From positions 10,289-42,746 of the forward strand of contig RXJP01000071.1 of NCBI GenBank assembly GCA_003963315.1: a stretch of DNA of 32,458 nucleotides, in the 5' to 3' direction. Shown here one piece after another: positions 1-9,172 of this stretch (positions within the stretch are counted from its first letter, which is position 1; each line of letters opens with the position of its first letter). The stretch comes from Rhodocyclaceae bacterium. Lineage in GTDB: Bacteria; Pseudomonadota; Gammaproteobacteria; Burkholderiales; Rhodocyclaceae. Under the pieces are notes generated by a model. The model did not search any database, had not been told where the DNA came from, and saw nothing but the letters and a program-made list of their open reading frames with translations. The position numbers and the translations under genes are program-made.

Positions 1-96
1 GCCCTTGCAAGTGGCGGCGGGGGCGAAACAGAAGCGCTGAAGTATGTTCGGGAACTGGCCGACGACCACTGTCGCGGCAGGTCCCCGCAAGCCGGC
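1..96. other. Left edge, no gene assigned
   Basis: This is the stretch downstream of the hemH stop codon. Several frames stay open because the DNA is GC-rich, but none shows a recognisable motif. No hairpin with a T-run is evident, so the end of the hemH transcript is not defined here. Confidence 0.4.
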
Positions 97-1107
97 TCAG
101 GCCAGGCCGGCAATCTCGGCCAAGGCGGCGATCCAGTCCGGGCGCTCATTGAGGCAGGGGATGTAGGCGAATTCCTTGCCGCCCGCAGCAAGAAAGGCCT
201 GGCGGCATTCCATGGCGATTTCTTCCAGGGTTTCCAGGCAGTCGGCGGGAAAGCCGGGGCAGATCACATCCACGGTGCGCAATCCTTCCCGGGCCAGTTG
301 TTCGAGGGTGGGCTGGGTATAGGGTTGCAGCCATTTGGCCGCGCCGAAACGGGACTGGAAGCAGGCCAGCCATTGGTCTTGGGACAGGTCCAGGGCCTGG
401 GCCAGCGCGGCGGCGGTGGCGAGGCACTGGTCCGCATAGGGATCGCCCTTGTCCACCGCCCGCTGGGGTATGCCATGGAAGCTCATCACCAGCTTTTCGC
501 CGCGGCCGTTGCGTTCCCAGTGATCCCGCATCGATGCGGCCAGGGCGGCGATATAAGCGGGATGCCGATGGTAATCGGGAATCAGCCGTGGGGCCGGCAT
601 TTCGGGATGCCGGCGTTGCCAGGCCTTGACCGCATCCTCCGTGCTGGCCGTGGTGCTGCCCGCATATTGGGGATAGAGCGGTAGCACGGTGATTTCTTCT
701 GCATCCGCGGCGGCAAGTCTATCCAGGGCGGTGGCGACGGAAGGCTCGCCGTAACGCATGCCCCATTCGAAGAGAACGTTCTGTTGGCCCCGGGAGCCGA
801 TGAGTCCCTTGAGGAGTTTCGCCTGGCGTTCGGTGTGCACTTTCAGCGGGGAGCCTTCCGCCATCCATATCTTGGCGTACTTGGCCGCCGACTTGGCGGG
901 GCGGGTGTTGAGGATGATGCCGTTGAGGATGGGCCACCAGAGGATGGGGGGGATTTCCACCACCCGGCGGTCCGAGAGGAACTGCTTGAGGTATTTGCGC
1001 AGGGCCGGGGCCGTGGGGGCTTCCGGGGTGCCCAGGTTAACCAGCAGCACGCCGGTTTTACCGCCGCTGTCAGTTCGGTGGTCGGATGCGGGGTCGGATT
1101 TTGGCAT
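97..1107 (-). CDS. hemH: Ferrochelatase
   Basis: Inserts Fe2+ into protoporphyrin IX to make protoheme, the last step of heme synthesis. The 336-residue protein has the family's usual length. Visible signatures are the N-terminal [11 protein letters not shown] (about residues 21-31), the SFHGIPQR motif with the presumed catalytic His211, and the [14 protein letters not shown] segment (about 283-296), which carries the conserved Glu of the family. The start ATG lies 6 bases downstream of the hrcA stop, so the two are very likely co-transcribed. The product would supply heme to the respiratory enzymes, including the succinate dehydrogenase encoded further right. Family assignment is firm; membrane association is inferred from the family. 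Confidence 0.97.
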   Translation of the reverse strand: MPKSDPASDHRTDSGGKTGVLLVNLGTPEAPTAPALRKYLKQFLSDRRVVEIPPILWWPILNGIILNTRPAKSAAKYAKIWMAEGSPLKVHTERQAKLLKGLIGSRGQQNVLFEWGMRYGEPSVATALDRLAAADAEEITVLPLYPQYAGSTTASTEDAVKAWQRRHPEMPAPRLIPDYHRHPAYIAALAASMRDHWERNGRGEKLVMSFHGIPQRAVDKGDPYADQCLATAAALAQALDLSQDQWLACFQSRFGAAKWLQPYTQPTLEQLAREGLRTVDVICPGFPADCLETLEEIAMECRQAFLAAGGKEFAYIPCLNERPDWIAALAEIAGLA

Positions 1108-1113
1108 TACGGA

Positions 1114-2133
1114 TCAGGAGGCGGAGAGGGCGGAGGAGATCAATTTGGCGGTGACATCCACGATGGGGATCACCCGCTCATAGGCCATGCGGGTGGGGCC
1201 GATGACGCCCACGGTGCCCACCACCTGGCCGTCCACTTCGTAGGGGGCGGCCACCACGCTGCATTCGTCCAGGGGCGCGATGCCGGATTCGCCGCCGATG
1301 AAGACCTGCACCCCTTCCGCCCGATTCGACAACTCCAGCAGTTGGGACAGGGTGGTCTTGTGTTCGAACAGGTCGAACAGTTGGCGCAGGCGGCTCATGT
1401 TGGAGGAGAAGTCCTCCACATCGAGCAGATTGCGCTCGCCGGAAATCACATACTGGGCCGAGGTGTCGCTGGTGGCTTCCTGGCCAGCTTCGACGGCGGC
1501 GGCCATCAGTTCTGTCATGTCGGTGCGCAGTTGTCGCAACTCGTCCTGCAAACGGGCGCGCATTTGCTCGAAGTCGAGGCCGATGCAGTTCTGGTTGAAG
1601 TAGTTGGCGGCTTCCACCAGTTCGGAGGGCGTGTAGTTGCGCTGGGTGAACAGGATACGGTTCTGTACTTCGCCATCGGCGGTGACGATGATGAGCAGGA
1701 TGCGCTTGTCGGAGATATTGATGAACTCTACCTGTTTGATGCGGGGCTGCTGGCGTCGGGGCGCCACCACCACCCCGGCGAAGTGGGTGAGTTCCGATAG
1801 CAGTTGCGAGGCCTGGCTGATGATGCGCTGGGGCTGGTTGGGTTGGATGGCGCCCTTGATGTCCGAGATTTCCTGCCGCGCCAAGGGCTGTACCGTGAGC
1901 AGGGTGTCCACGAAGAGGCGGTAGCCCAAGGGCGTCGGCACCCGGCCGGCGGAGGTGTGGGGGCTGGTGATGAAACCCATCTCCTCCAGGTCGGACATCA
2001 CGTTACGGATGCTGGCGGGGGAGAGCTCCAGGCCCGAATACTTGGACAGGGTGCGCGATCCGATGGGCTGACCTTCCGCGATATAGCGTTCGATCAGGGT
2101 CTTCAGCAGGGTCTGGGCGCGGGCGTCAAGCAT
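1114..2133 (-). CDS. hrcA: Heat-inducible transcription repressor HrcA
   Basis: HrcA represses chaperone operons such as groESL and dnaK by binding CIRCE inverted repeats, and depends on GroEL for activity. The 339-residue length is typical. The N-terminal winged helix (about residues 1-75) shows the conserved [17 protein letters not shown] and [13 protein letters not shown] blocks. The C-terminal part carries the family's IGGESG segment and a [11 protein letters not shown](A)Y block near the end. It lies between a beta-barrel gene (15 bases upstream) and hemH (6 bases downstream). No CIRCE element (TTAGCACTC-N9-GAGTGCTAA) is visible in this window, so its targets lie elsewhere. The ribosome-binding site before ATG is weak; a TAGAAT box lies very close to the start. 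Confidence 0.96.
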   Translation of the reverse strand: MLDARAQTLLKTLIERYIAEGQPIGSRTLSKYSGLELSPASIRNVMSDLEEMGFITSPHTSAGRVPTPLGYRLFVDTLLTVQPLARQEISDIKGAIQPNQPQRIISQASQLLSELTHFAGVVVAPRRQQPRIKQVEFINISDKRILLIIVTADGEVQNRILFTQRNYTPSELVEAANYFNQNCIGLDFEQMRARLQDELRQLRTDMTELMAAAVEAGQEATSDTSAQYVISGERNLLDVEDFSSNMSRLRQLFDLFEHKTTLSQLLELSNRAEGVQVFIGGESGIAPLDECSVVAAPYEVDGQVVGTVGVIGPTRMAYERVIPIVDVTAKLISSALSAS

Positions 2134-2148
2134 GGGGTGATTCTAACG

Positions 2149-2904
2149 TCAGAAGCGCACGCCAAGGGAGACGCGGGTCATGTCCAGGGCGGTGAAGTTG
2201 ACCTTGGGATCCCGTGCAATGCGCAGGAAAAAAGGCGCGACATCGCCGGTGAGGGAGAGGCCTGTGCCGGAATAGGTCTGGTCGTCGGCACCGCGGCCCC
2301 TTTTGTAGGAAAGGTCCACCGTCAGGCGCAGGGCCGGGCTGACGTAGCCGCGCCAGACGCCGTGGGTGACCCGTTGTCCGGTATCGAGGCGGTCGTCGAA
2401 GGTGGTATAGAGGCTGGTGTTGGCGCCGTTCTCGCTGCGATGGCCCAGGCCAAGCGTGATGGCGTCGTTGGGGTCGAAGTTGAGGTTGTAGTAGTCGCGC
2501 AAATTGGTTCGGCCGAACCCCCAGATGGCATAGGTGTCGTTGCCCACTTCGCCGGATACCGAGCCGCCGATGAAGCCACCGCCCGCGAGCTGGCCGGAGA
2601 GCGTCATGCGCGCCAAGCCGAAATCAAAATTACGCTCCAGCCCGCCCCGGGTCTGGGCGTAGCCGTCTGACTGGCGGTACTGTCCCAACCAGAAGGTGAG
2701 GTCAGTGGTGGCGCCGCGCAGGTTGATATCCGTTGCATGGCTGTCGTCGGAAAGCTGATACCAGGAGGGCGTCAGCTTGTATTCGAGGGTATCGCTCTGG
2801 GAGATATCCTTTTCGCCGGGTTTTGTGGCATCGGCCAGGGTGAGCAAAGGGGATAGGAGGCCGATGGCCAGCAGGCAGCGAAAGGGAAGGGGCGTGACGG
2901 TCAT
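2149..2904 (-). CDS. Putative outer-membrane beta-barrel protein
   Basis: I do not recognise a named family. The 251-residue product begins with a likely signal peptide (hydrophobic stretch about residues 7-24, with cleavage plausible near ADA). The rest is rich in alternating polar and aromatic residues typical of beta strands, and it ends in VSLGVRF. A terminal Phe after alternating hydrophobic residues is the usual recognition signal for BAM-assembled barrels. Gly-rich turns such as LAGGGFIGGSVSGEVG support a small barrel. It lies 15 bases upstream of hrcA and may share its transcript. Whether it is a porin, an adhesin or a structural protein cannot be told from the sequence. Confidence 0.7.
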   Translation of the reverse strand: MTVTPLPFRCLLAIGLLSPLLTLADATKPGEKDISQSDTLEYKLTPSWYQLSDDSHATDINLRGATTDLTFWLGQYRQSDGYAQTRGGLERNFDFGLARMTLSGQLAGGGFIGGSVSGEVGNDTYAIWGFGRTNLRDYYNLNFDPNDAITLGLGHRSENGANTSLYTTFDDRLDTGQRVTHGVWRGYVSPALRLTVDLSYKRGRGADDQTYSGTGLSLTGDVAPFFLRIARDPKVNFTALDMTRVSLGVRF

Positions 2905-2952
2905 GGGGACTCGATTCGTGGGGCGACCCGGTATTGTGCCACCGCAAAGGAA

Positions 2953-2981
2953 AACGCCCCGGCCTTGTGGGCCGGGGCGTT
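2953..2981 (-). terminator. Rho-independent terminator of the mdh-acnB transcript
   Basis: A perfect 12-bp stem (2953-2964 with 2970-2981, GC-rich core) has a 5-base loop. On the minus strand it is followed by TTTTCCTTTG. It lies about 45 bases beyond the acnB stop and before the next leftward gene, so it should end the acnB message. Confidence 0.85.
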
Positions 2982-3025
2982 GAGGTTGCCGGTCTGGGTA
3001 AGAGCGGCGGGCCTTTAAAACGGAT

Positions 3026-5623
3026 TTAGAGGGTGACGGTGTCGGCCACTTCCCTGAATTCGGCGATCTGGTCGAAGTTCATGTAGCGATAGACGTCGGC
3101 GGCCTTGGCATTCACGGCCTTCACCTGCTCCTGGTACTCGGCCACAGTGGGCAGCTTGCCCATCAGGGCGGCGACGGCGGATAGCTCGGCGGACGCGAGA
3201 TAGACGCGGGTGTCGATGCCCAGGCGGTTGGGGAAGTTGCGGGTGGAGGTGGACACCGCGGTGCTGCCCTTGCGGATCTGCGCCTGGTTGCCCATGCAGA
3301 GGGAGCAGCCGGGCATTTCCATGCGGGCGCCGGATTTACCCAGCACCGAGTAGTAGCCTTCCTCGTTGAGGATCATGGCGTCCATCTTGGTGGGCGGGGC
3401 GATCCAGAGGCGGGTGGGGATGTCGGACTTGCCGTCCAGCACCTTGCCCGCGGCGCGGAAGTGGCCGATGTTGGTCATGCAGGAGCCGATGAAGACTTCG
3501 TCGATCTTGTCGCCGGCCACTTCGGACAAGGGCTTCACGTCGTCCGGGTCGTTGGGGCAAGCCAGCAGGGGCTCGGCCACATCGGCCAGGTCAATCTCGA
3601 TCACGGCGGCGTATTCGGCATCGGCATCGGGCGCCAACAGGGTGCCTGTGGCGATCCACTCTTCCATGGCCTTGATGCGGCGGGTCAGGGTGCGCTTGTC
3701 GTCGTAACCTTCGGCGATCATCCACTTCATCAGGGTGATGTTGGAGCGCATGTACTCGACGATGGGTTCCTTGTTCAGGCGCACCGTGCAGCCGGCGGCG
3801 GAGCGCTCGGCGGAAGCGTCGGTGAGTTCAAAGGCTTGTTCCACCTTGAGGTCGGGCAGGCCTTCGATTTCCAGGATGCGGCCGGAGAAGATGTTCTTCT
3901 TGCCTTGCTTGGCCACGGTGAGCAGGCCCTGCTTGATGGCGTAGTAGGGGATGGCGTTAACCAGGTCGCGCAGGGTGATGCCGCGCTTGCCGGCTTCGGC
4001 CAGGGAACCCTTGAAGCGCACCAGGACGGATTCGGGCATGTCCAGGGGCATCACGCCGGTGGCGGCGGCAAAAGCCACCAGGCCGGAACCGGCGGGGAAG
4101 GAGATGCCGATGGGGAAACGGGTGTGGCTGTCGCCGCCGGTGCCCACGGTGTCGGGCAGCAGGAAGCGGTTGAGCCAGGAGTGGATCACGCCGTCGCCGG
4201 GGCGCAGCGACACGCCGCCGCGGGCGGTGATGAAGCTGGGCAGGGTGCGGTGGGTCTTCACGTCCACCAGTTTGGGGTAAGCGGCGGTGTGGCAGAAGGA
4301 CTGCATGACGAAATCGGCGGAGAAGCCCAGGCAGGCCAGATCCTTCAGCTCATCGCGGGTCATGGGGCCAGTGGTGTCCTGGGAACCGACGCTGGTCATG
4401 CGGGGTTCGCAGTAGGTGCCGGGACGGACGCCCTTGCCTTCGGGCAGGCCGACGGCGCGGCCGACCATCTTCTGTGCCAGGCTGAAGCCCTTGCCGGTAT
4501 CGGCGGGGGTGCCGGGCAGGCGGAACAGGGTGGAGACGGGCAGGCCGAGGGCTTCGCGGGCCTTGCTGGTGAGGCCGCGACCGATGATGAGATTGATCCG
4601 GCCGCCGGCGCGCACTTCGTCGAAGATGACATCGGACTTGACCTTGAATTCGGCAATCACGGCGCCGTTCTTCAAGGCCTTGCCTTCATAGGGGCGCAGT
4701 TCGATCACATCGCCCATGTCCATCTTGGACACATCGAGTTCGATGGGCAGGGCGCCGGCATCTTCCATGGTGTTGTAGAAGATGGGGGCGATCTTGGCGC
4801 CCAGGCAGACGCCGCCGAAGCGCTTGTTGGGCACGAAGGGGATGTCCTCGCCGGTGAACCAGAGCACGGAGTTGGTGGCGGACTTGCGGCTGGAACCGGT
4901 ACCCACCACGTCGCCAACGTAGGCAATCAGATTGCCCTTCTTGGCCAGGGCATCGAGTTGTTTGAGCGGGCCACGGTTGCCGGGTTCGTCCGCTTCGATA
5001 CCGGGGCGGGGGTTCTTCAGCATGGCCAGGGCATGCAGCGGAATGTCGGGGCGGGACCAGGCGTCGGGCGCGGGAGAAAGGTCGTCGGTATTGGTTTCGC
5101 CGGTGACCTTGAACACCGTGAGGGTCATGCTCTGGGGGACTTCGGGACGGCTGGTGAACCACTCAGCGTCCGCCCAGGATTGCAGCACGGCCTTGGCGTT
5201 GGCATTACCGGCCTTGGCCAGTTCGGCCACGTCATGGAAGAAGTCGAACATCAGCAGGGTGGACTTGAGGGCCTTGGCGGCGATGGCGCCCACTTCGGCG
5301 TCGCCCAGCAGGTCGATCAGGGGCTTCACGTTGTAGCCGCCGACCATGGTGCCCAGCAGCTCGGTGGCCTTGGCACGGGAAATCAGGCCGCAGGATTCTT
5401 CACCCTTGGAGACCTTGGCCAGGAACTCGGCCTTGACCTTGGCGGCATCGTCCACACCGGCGGGAACGCGGTAGGTGAGCAGCTCCACCAGGAAAGCCTC
5501 TTCACCCTTGGGCGGGCTTTTCAGCAGGGCGATCAGTTCGGTGGTCTGTTGGGCAGACAGGGGCAGCGGGGGGATACCCAGCGCGGCACGCTCGGCTACA
5601 TGCTGGCGGTAGGCTTCAAGCAT
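3026..5623 (-). CDS. acnB: Bifunctional aconitate hydratase B / 2-methylisocitrate dehydratase
   Basis: Isomerises citrate to isocitrate in the TCA cycle; AcnB enzymes also act in the methylcitrate cycle. The 865-residue protein matches AcnB length. AcnB-type domain order is seen: the N-terminal helical HEAT-like domain (about 1-160), the swivel domain (about 165-380), then the Fe-S domains. Cluster ligands are visible as Cys715 in GSCMTNIGH and Cys773/Cys776 in CSLCMGNQ. The start ATG is preceded on the minus strand by GAGAGGAATTGCC. It is the last gene of a leftward set with mdh and a CoA-lyase-like gene, 42 bases after the latter. AcnB can bind mRNA as an apo-protein in some bacteria; that is family knowledge, not seen here. 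Confidence 0.97.
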   Translation of the reverse strand: MLEAYRQHVAERAALGIPPLPLSAQQTTELIALLKSPPKGEEAFLVELLTYRVPAGVDDAAKVKAEFLAKVSKGEESCGLISRAKATELLGTMVGGYNVKPLIDLLGDAEVGAIAAKALKSTLLMFDFFHDVAELAKAGNANAKAVLQSWADAEWFTSRPEVPQSMTLTVFKVTGETNTDDLSPAPDAWSRPDIPLHALAMLKNPRPGIEADEPGNRGPLKQLDALAKKGNLIAYVGDVVGTGSSRKSATNSVLWFTGEDIPFVPNKRFGGVCLGAKIAPIFYNTMEDAGALPIELDVSKMDMGDVIELRPYEGKALKNGAVIAEFKVKSDVIFDEVRAGGRINLIIGRGLTSKAREALGLPVSTLFRLPGTPADTGKGFSLAQKMVGRAVGLPEGKGVRPGTYCEPRMTSVGSQDTTGPMTRDELKDLACLGFSADFVMQSFCHTAAYPKLVDVKTHRTLPSFITARGGVSLRPGDGVIHSWLNRFLLPDTVGTGGDSHTRFPIGISFPAGSGLVAFAAATGVMPLDMPESVLVRFKGSLAEAGKRGITLRDLVNAIPYYAIKQGLLTVAKQGKKNIFSGRILEIEGLPDLKVEQAFELTDASAERSAAGCTVRLNKEPIVEYMRSNITLMKWMIAEGYDDKRTLTRRIKAMEEWIATGTLLAPDADAEYAAVIEIDLADVAEPLLACPNDPDDVKPLSEVAGDKIDEVFIGSCMTNIGHFRAAGKVLDGKSDIPTRLWIAPPTKMDAMILNEEGYYSVLGKSGARMEMPGCSLCMGNQAQIRKGSTAVSTSTRNFPNRLGIDTRVYLASAELSAVAALMGKLPTVAEYQEQVKAVNAKAADVYRYMNFDQIAEFREVADTVTL

Positions 5624-5665
5624 GGCAATTCCTCTCGTAATGTGAAGGTGAAGAAATCGGGTTCA

Positions 5666-6667
5666 TCAATCGGTGTTGCTGAAAAAACGTTGTTCGGCGT
5701 CGGCGGGCAGCGCCATGCCGGTGGTCTTGGCCCGTTGCAGCAGCTCCCAGTAATAGCGGTAGGAGGCCCGGTCATGGAGCTTGCCGTTCCACTGGATCGG
5801 GCCCCAGTGGGCGTTCTGGGCGTTGATCAGGATGGAGACCGCGTCGGACACTTCGGCAAAGTCGGGCCGCATGGCTTCGACAATGGGCTGGATCTGGCTG
5901 GGATGGATGCTCCACATGCGCAGATAGCCGAATTCCTGGCGGGCGCGCAGGGCGTCGGCACGGACCATTTCGGAATCTCGGATCTCGGTGGTGACGTTAT
6001 GGGACGGCACCACGCCGTTACCCAGGGCAGCGGCGGAAATCTCGCATTTGGCGCGGACGACCAAGGGATGTTCAAACTGGCCCGGAGAGCGCATGGCGCT
6101 GCCCGGGATGGCGCCGTGGTGGGCGCTGACGAAGTCCATCAGGCCGAAGTCGATGCTTTCCACCCGGGGCAGGGCGGCGATCTGCCAGGCTTCCTTCAGG
6201 GCGCCATGGGTTTCGATCAGGACATGGACCGGAATTTCCCGGGCGATGCCGTAATGCTGGCGCATATCGTCGAGGTAGCTGACCTGGGTCAGTACGTCGT
6301 CGGCGGATTCGGGTTTGGGCAATACGATGTAGGCGAGGCGGCTACCGGCCTTGCCGACGATGATTTCGAGATCGTTCTGCCAGTGGGCATGGCGCACGTC
6401 GTGGATACGAGCGCCGACGCGACCATAGCGGTTGGCGCTGTCCATGATGACGGCGGCAACCATATCTGCATGTTCGGTTTCCTGTCCGGCTTTGGCGCCG
6501 TCTTCGCAGTCACAGGTGATGTCGAAGATGGGGCCCATTTCGGTCTGGAGTTCCAGGGCCTTGCGGATCAGTTTTTCGCTGCCGGCGTAGTGCTCGCAGG
6601 CAGGCAGGAAGGGGAAAGGGGCTTCCCCTTCGTAAAGAATGTCGGCGGGATGGGCGTAGCCGTTCAT
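5666..6667 (-). CDS. HpcH/HpaI aldolase / citrate lyase beta-like (CoA ester lyase)
   Basis: A member of the HpcH/HpaI (CitE-like) TIM-barrel family, 333 residues. The family cleaves or condenses acyl-CoA esters such as malyl-CoA, methylmalyl-CoA or citryl-CoA using a divalent metal. Visible features are DITCDCEDGAKAG (about 48-60, with the acidic CEDG family motif), the VLIETHGAL strand with a conserved Glu, and DFGLMDF (about 173-179). No citrate lyase alpha or gamma subunit is nearby, so a true citrate lyase beta subunit is unlikely. It lies between acnB (42 bases) and mdh (42 bases), in the same direction, so its substrate is probably a TCA-related C4 or C5 acid. The exact activity cannot be set from sequence alone. 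Confidence 0.8.
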   Translation of the reverse strand: MNGYAHPADILYEGEAPFPFLPACEHYAGSEKLIRKALELQTEMGPIFDITCDCEDGAKAGQETEHADMVAAVIMDSANRYGRVGARIHDVRHAHWQNDLEIIVGKAGSRLAYIVLPKPESADDVLTQVSYLDDMRQHYGIAREIPVHVLIETHGALKEAWQIAALPRVESIDFGLMDFVSAHHGAIPGSAMRSPGQFEHPLVVRAKCEISAAALGNGVVPSHNVTTEIRDSEMVRADALRARQEFGYLRMWSIHPSQIQPIVEAMRPDFAEVSDAVSILINAQNAHWGPIQWNGKLHDRASYRYYWELLQRAKTTGMALPADAEQRFFSNTD

Positions 6668-6709
6668 GGATATATGTTCGTCCTGGCTTTCTTCATCCCG
6701 CCTTCGGCA

Positions 6710-7699
6710 TCAGGCCAGCATGTCCTTGACGCCGTCCTGCTCTTCCTGGAGTTCCTTCAGGGTGAAATCCATCTTCTCGCGGGAGAAGGCATCGATTTCC
6801 AGGCCGGTGACACGCTCGTACTTGCCGTTGGCGCAGGTGACGGGGACGCCGTACATGGTGCCGGCGGGGATGCCGTAGGAACCGTCGGAGGGAATGCCCA
6901 TGGTGACCCACTTGCCGTTGGTGCCCAGGGCCCAGTCGCGCATGTGGTCGATGGCGGCGTTGGCAGCAGAAGCCGCGGAGGAAAGGCCGCGGGCTTCAAT
7001 GATGGCGGCGCCGCGCTTGCCCACCTTGGGGATGTACTCGTTCTTGTACCAGGCGTCGTCGTTCACGACCTTCGGAGCGGGCTGGCCGCTGATGGTGGTG
7101 AAGCGGATATCCGGGTACATGGTGGGGGAGTGGTTGCCCCAGACGATCATGCTGTCGATGTCGTTCACGGTCTTGCCGGTCTTGGCGGCCAGTTGGGACA
7201 GGGCGCGGTTGTGGTCCAGACGCAGCATGGCGGTGAAGTTGCCAGCGGGCAGGTCGGGGGCGGACTTCATGGCGATCCAGGCGTTGGTGTTGGCGGGGTT
7301 GCCCACCACCAGAACCTTGACGTTGCGGGAAGCCACCTTGTTCAGGGCCTTGCCTTGGGCCACGAAAATCTTGGCGTTTTCCAGCAGCAGATCCTTGCGC
7401 TCCATGCCGGGGCCGCGGGGGCGGGCGCCAACCAGCAGGGCGTAATCGACATCCTTGAAGGCGACTTCGGGATCGTCAGTGCCAACCATGCCGGCCAGCA
7501 GGGGGAAGGCACAGTCTTCCAATTCCATCATCACGCCCTTCAGAGCGGCCTGGGCCTTCTCCATGGGCAGTTCCAGCATTTGCAGGATGACGGGCTGATC
7601 CTTGCCCAGCATTTCGCCGGAGGCAATGCGGAACAGAAGGGCGTAACCGATTTGTCCAGCGGCGCCGGTTACAGCAACTCGAACAGGGGCTTTTGCCAT
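6710..7699 (-). CDS. mdh: Malate dehydrogenase (NAD-dependent)
   Basis: Oxidises malate to oxaloacetate with NAD+. From the ATG at 7699 the protein is 329 residues. I chose this start because the consensus N-terminus [18 protein letters not shown] begins here and AGGAG lies just upstream; the open frame extends 27 codons further without conserved sequence. The Rossmann glycine motif GAAGQIG is at about 12-18, the substrate-binding loop [14 protein letters not shown] at about 92-105, and the catalytic His at about 190 in [11 protein letters not shown]. It is the LDH-like cytosolic MDH type common in beta-proteobacteria. It is the first gene of the leftward TCA set and is transcribed from the control region shared with the GntR gene. 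Confidence 0.97.
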   Translation of the reverse strand: MAKAPVRVAVTGAAGQIGYALLFRIASGEMLGKDQPVILQMLELPMEKAQAALKGVMMELEDCAFPLLAGMVGTDDPEVAFKDVDYALLVGARPRGPGMERKDLLLENAKIFVAQGKALNKVASRNVKVLVVGNPANTNAWIAMKSAPDLPAGNFTAMLRLDHNRALSQLAAKTGKTVNDIDSMIVWGNHSPTMYPDIRFTTISGQPAPKVVNDDAWYKNEYIPKVGKRGAAIIEARGLSSAASAANAAIDHMRDWALGTNGKWVTMGIPSDGSYGIPAGTMYGVPVTCANGKYERVTGLEIDAFSREKMDFTLKELQEEQDGVKDMLA

Positions 7700-7855
7700 T
7701 TGGGGAACTCCTAGTGAGGCAGGTTGCGTTGAGAAATGGGGCATGCAAACGATGGCGGCGAAGGCTGGGTTGCCATGCAAGGGAAATATTGCAGCAACCC
7801 GTGAGCGTTAAAACCTTGGCGGTCGGGGGGCTTGCGCTAGGCCGAATCGACGGTG

Positions 7856-7884
7856 ATGGTAGAGCCGGATGCAATTCGTGTCAA
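7856..7884 (-). promoter_or_regulatory. Candidate sigma-70 promoter for mdh
   Basis: On the minus strand a perfect -35 box TTGACA (7879-7884) is followed after 17 bases by TACCAT (7856-7861; 4 of 6 match to TATAAT). Transcription would start near 7849, giving a leader of roughly 150 bases before mdh. The -35 box is only 2 bases from the 34-bp palindrome, so a protein bound there should affect this promoter. No transcript data support it. Confidence 0.55.
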
Positions 7885-7886
7885 TA

Positions 7887-7920
7887 GCTATCTTATGTCT
7901 TATATAAGACATAAGATAGC
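7887..7920. promoter_or_regulatory. Perfect 34-bp palindrome, candidate operator in the mdh-gntR divergent region
   Basis: Every base from 7887 to 7903 pairs with its complement from 7920 back to 7904. Each arm contains CTTAT twice (starting at 7892 and 7899), so the site can also be read as two nested inverted repeats. It lies 2 bases from the mdh -35 box and 30 bases before the GntR start codon. No T-run follows on either strand, so it is not a terminator. AT-rich inverted repeats of this kind are typical operators for GntR-type dimers. The obvious candidate binder is the adjacent GntR protein, by inference. Confidence 0.75.
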
Positions 7921-7950
7921 ATGTGGACGCTTTAGGGTTTTTATGATCCA

Positions 7951-8688
7951 ATGCGGGCCATGGCGCAGGAATCCCCTACTTTCAGTCCACTCTATCGACA
8001 GATCAAGACCCTGATCGTTCAGGGGCTTGAGAACGGCGAGTGGCGGCCCGGTGAGGCCATCCCCAGCGAGTCCGATCTCGCTGTGCGATTCAATGTCAGC
8101 CAGGGAACGGTGCGTAAGGCAATTGACGAAATGGCGGCGGAAAATCTCGTCGTCCGCCGTCAAGGCAAAGGTACTTATGTCGCCACTCACAGTGATCCTC
8201 GCGCATTCTTCCGCTTTCTCCGGCTGGTACCCCTGTCCGGCGAGGTGGAGCCGTCCATCTCGGTTCCCCTCGAGTGCTGGCGCGCCAAGGCTGGACCTGA
8301 GGCGGCCAAGACCTTACAGATCAATATCGGTGAACCCATCATCATCGTTCGCCGCCTGTTGCAATTTTCCGGCAAGCCCGTGGTGGTGGATGAAATCTAT
8401 CTGCCCGGCGATGTATTCACCGGCTTGACGCTGGATGTCCTCAAGGATTATCAAGGTTCCCTTTACAGCTTGTTCGAAAGCCGCTTCGGTGTGCGCATGA
8501 TCCACGCGGAGGAACGCATCCGAGCCGTGGCGGCCGACCGGGTCAGCGCCGATTTGCTCGGCGTTGCGGAAGGTGCGCCCTTGCTGTCGGTCGAGCGTGT
8601 CAGCTTGACTTATGGCGATAAGCCTGTGGAGTGGCGACGGGGTTTATATTGCACTGCGGAACATTGCTATCTGAATGAGTTGAGTTAG
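7951..8688 (+). CDS. GntR-family transcriptional regulator with UTRA domain (HutC type)
   Basis: A predicted ligand-responsive DNA-binding dimer, 245 residues. The N-terminal winged helix (about 10-75) shows LYRQIKTLIVQGLENGEW, PSESDLAVRFNVSQGTVRKA and the wing GKGTYVA. The C-terminal UTRA ligand domain (about 95-240) contains EPIIIVRRLL, VVVDEIYLPGDVF and the final WRRGLYCTAEHCY. UTRA domains bind small effectors such as sugars or carboxylates; the effector here is unknown. It sits between the mdh-acnB arm and sdhCDAB, with the perfect palindrome 30 bases upstream, so a role in TCA-cycle control and autoregulation is the simplest reading. A second in-frame ATG at 7960 is an equally possible start; neither has a good ribosome-binding site. 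Confidence 0.9.
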   Translation: MRAMAQESPTFSPLYRQIKTLIVQGLENGEWRPGEAIPSESDLAVRFNVSQGTVRKAIDEMAAENLVVRRQGKGTYVATHSDPRAFFRFLRLVPLSGEVEPSISVPLECWRAKAGPEAAKTLQINIGEPIIIVRRLLQFSGKPVVVDEIYLPGDVFTGLTLDVLKDYQGSLYSLFESRFGVRMIHAEERIRAVAADRVSADLLGVAEGAPLLSVERVSLTYGDKPVEWRRGLYCTAEHCYLNELS

Positions 8689-8703
8689 GTTTGATTTGTA
8701 GGA

Positions 8704-8721
8704 ACCGGGTCCATGCCCGGT
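8704..8721 (+). other. Short hairpin in the gntR-sdhC gap
   Basis: ACCGGG (8704-8709) pairs with CCCGGT (8716-8721) around a 6-base loop in the 91-base gap before sdhC. It lacks a T-run, so it is more likely an mRNA structure or a regulatory site than an intrinsic terminator. No clear promoter for sdhC could be assigned in this gap. Confidence 0.3.
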
Positions 8722-8779
8722 GTAGTCAATGAGGCAGCTCCGTAAGGGGCAACTTAAGCAAAATAGGAGATTGATCGAC

Positions 8780-9172
8780 ATGCCAGAACTGACCAAACAG
8801 CGCCCGAAATATCTGGCGCTCAATGAAATCCGGTTGCCGGTGCCGGGCTTCGTGTCCATTCTGCACCGGGTAAGCGGTGCAGGCTTGTTCCTGGCGCTGC
8901 CCTTCCTGCTCTGTCTGCTGCAATTGTCCTTGGGCAGTGCGGACAATTATCAGACCTATAAGGCCATCGTCGGCCATCCCCTGGCCAAGCTGGTGCTGTT
9001 CGGTTTGTGCTGGGCCTACCTGCATCACTTCTGCGCCGGCATCCGTTTCCTGCTGCTGGATATCCATGTCGGCATTGAGAAGGAACAGGCCCGGGCTTCC
9101 GCCAAGGGCGTGCTGGCCGTCAGCCTGGGCTTGACGTTGATCGTCGCCCTCAAGTTCCTGGGGGTGTTCTGA
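8780..9172 (+). CDS. sdhC: Succinate dehydrogenase cytochrome b556 subunit
   Basis: Membrane anchor of complex II that helps bind heme b and ubiquinone. The start at 8780 gives 130 residues beginning MPELTKQRPKYLALNEIRLP. AGGAGA at 8765-8770 sits correctly upstream, whereas an upstream in-frame ATG at 8729 adds 17 non-conserved residues. The SdhC signature VSILHRVSGAGLF is at about 28-40, followed by three hydrophobic helices. HHFCAGIRFLLLD (about 86-98) carries the likely heme-ligand His. The stop overlaps the sdhD ATG by one base, so translation is coupled. Confidence 0.95.
   Translation: MPELTKQRPKYLALNEIRLPVPGFVSILHRVSGAGLFLALPFLLCLLQLSLGSADNYQTYKAIVGHPLAKLVLFGLCWAYLHHFCAGIRFLLLDIHVGIEKEQARASAKGVLAVSLGLTLIVALKFLGVF

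Noticed and set aside
1114-2133. CIRCE element near hrcA
   Set aside because: No TTAGCACTC-N9-GAGTGCTAA or close variant is visible upstream of hrcA or elsewhere in the window.
5666-6667. Calling the lyase a citrate lyase beta subunit (citE)
   Set aside because: No citD, citF, citC or citX genes are adjacent, and free-standing CitE-like proteins usually act on other CoA esters.
3461-7714. A 1417-codon open frame on the plus strand, antisense to acnB, the lyase and mdh
   Set aside because: It is the mirror of three strongly recognisable genes. Its composition is repetitive Gly/Ala/His/Val, typical of antisense frames in high-GC DNA, and has no motifs.
7887-7920. Palindrome as a terminator
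   Set aside because: The stem is AT-rich, has no loop and no T-run on either side, and it lies between divergent starts, where no transcript should end.
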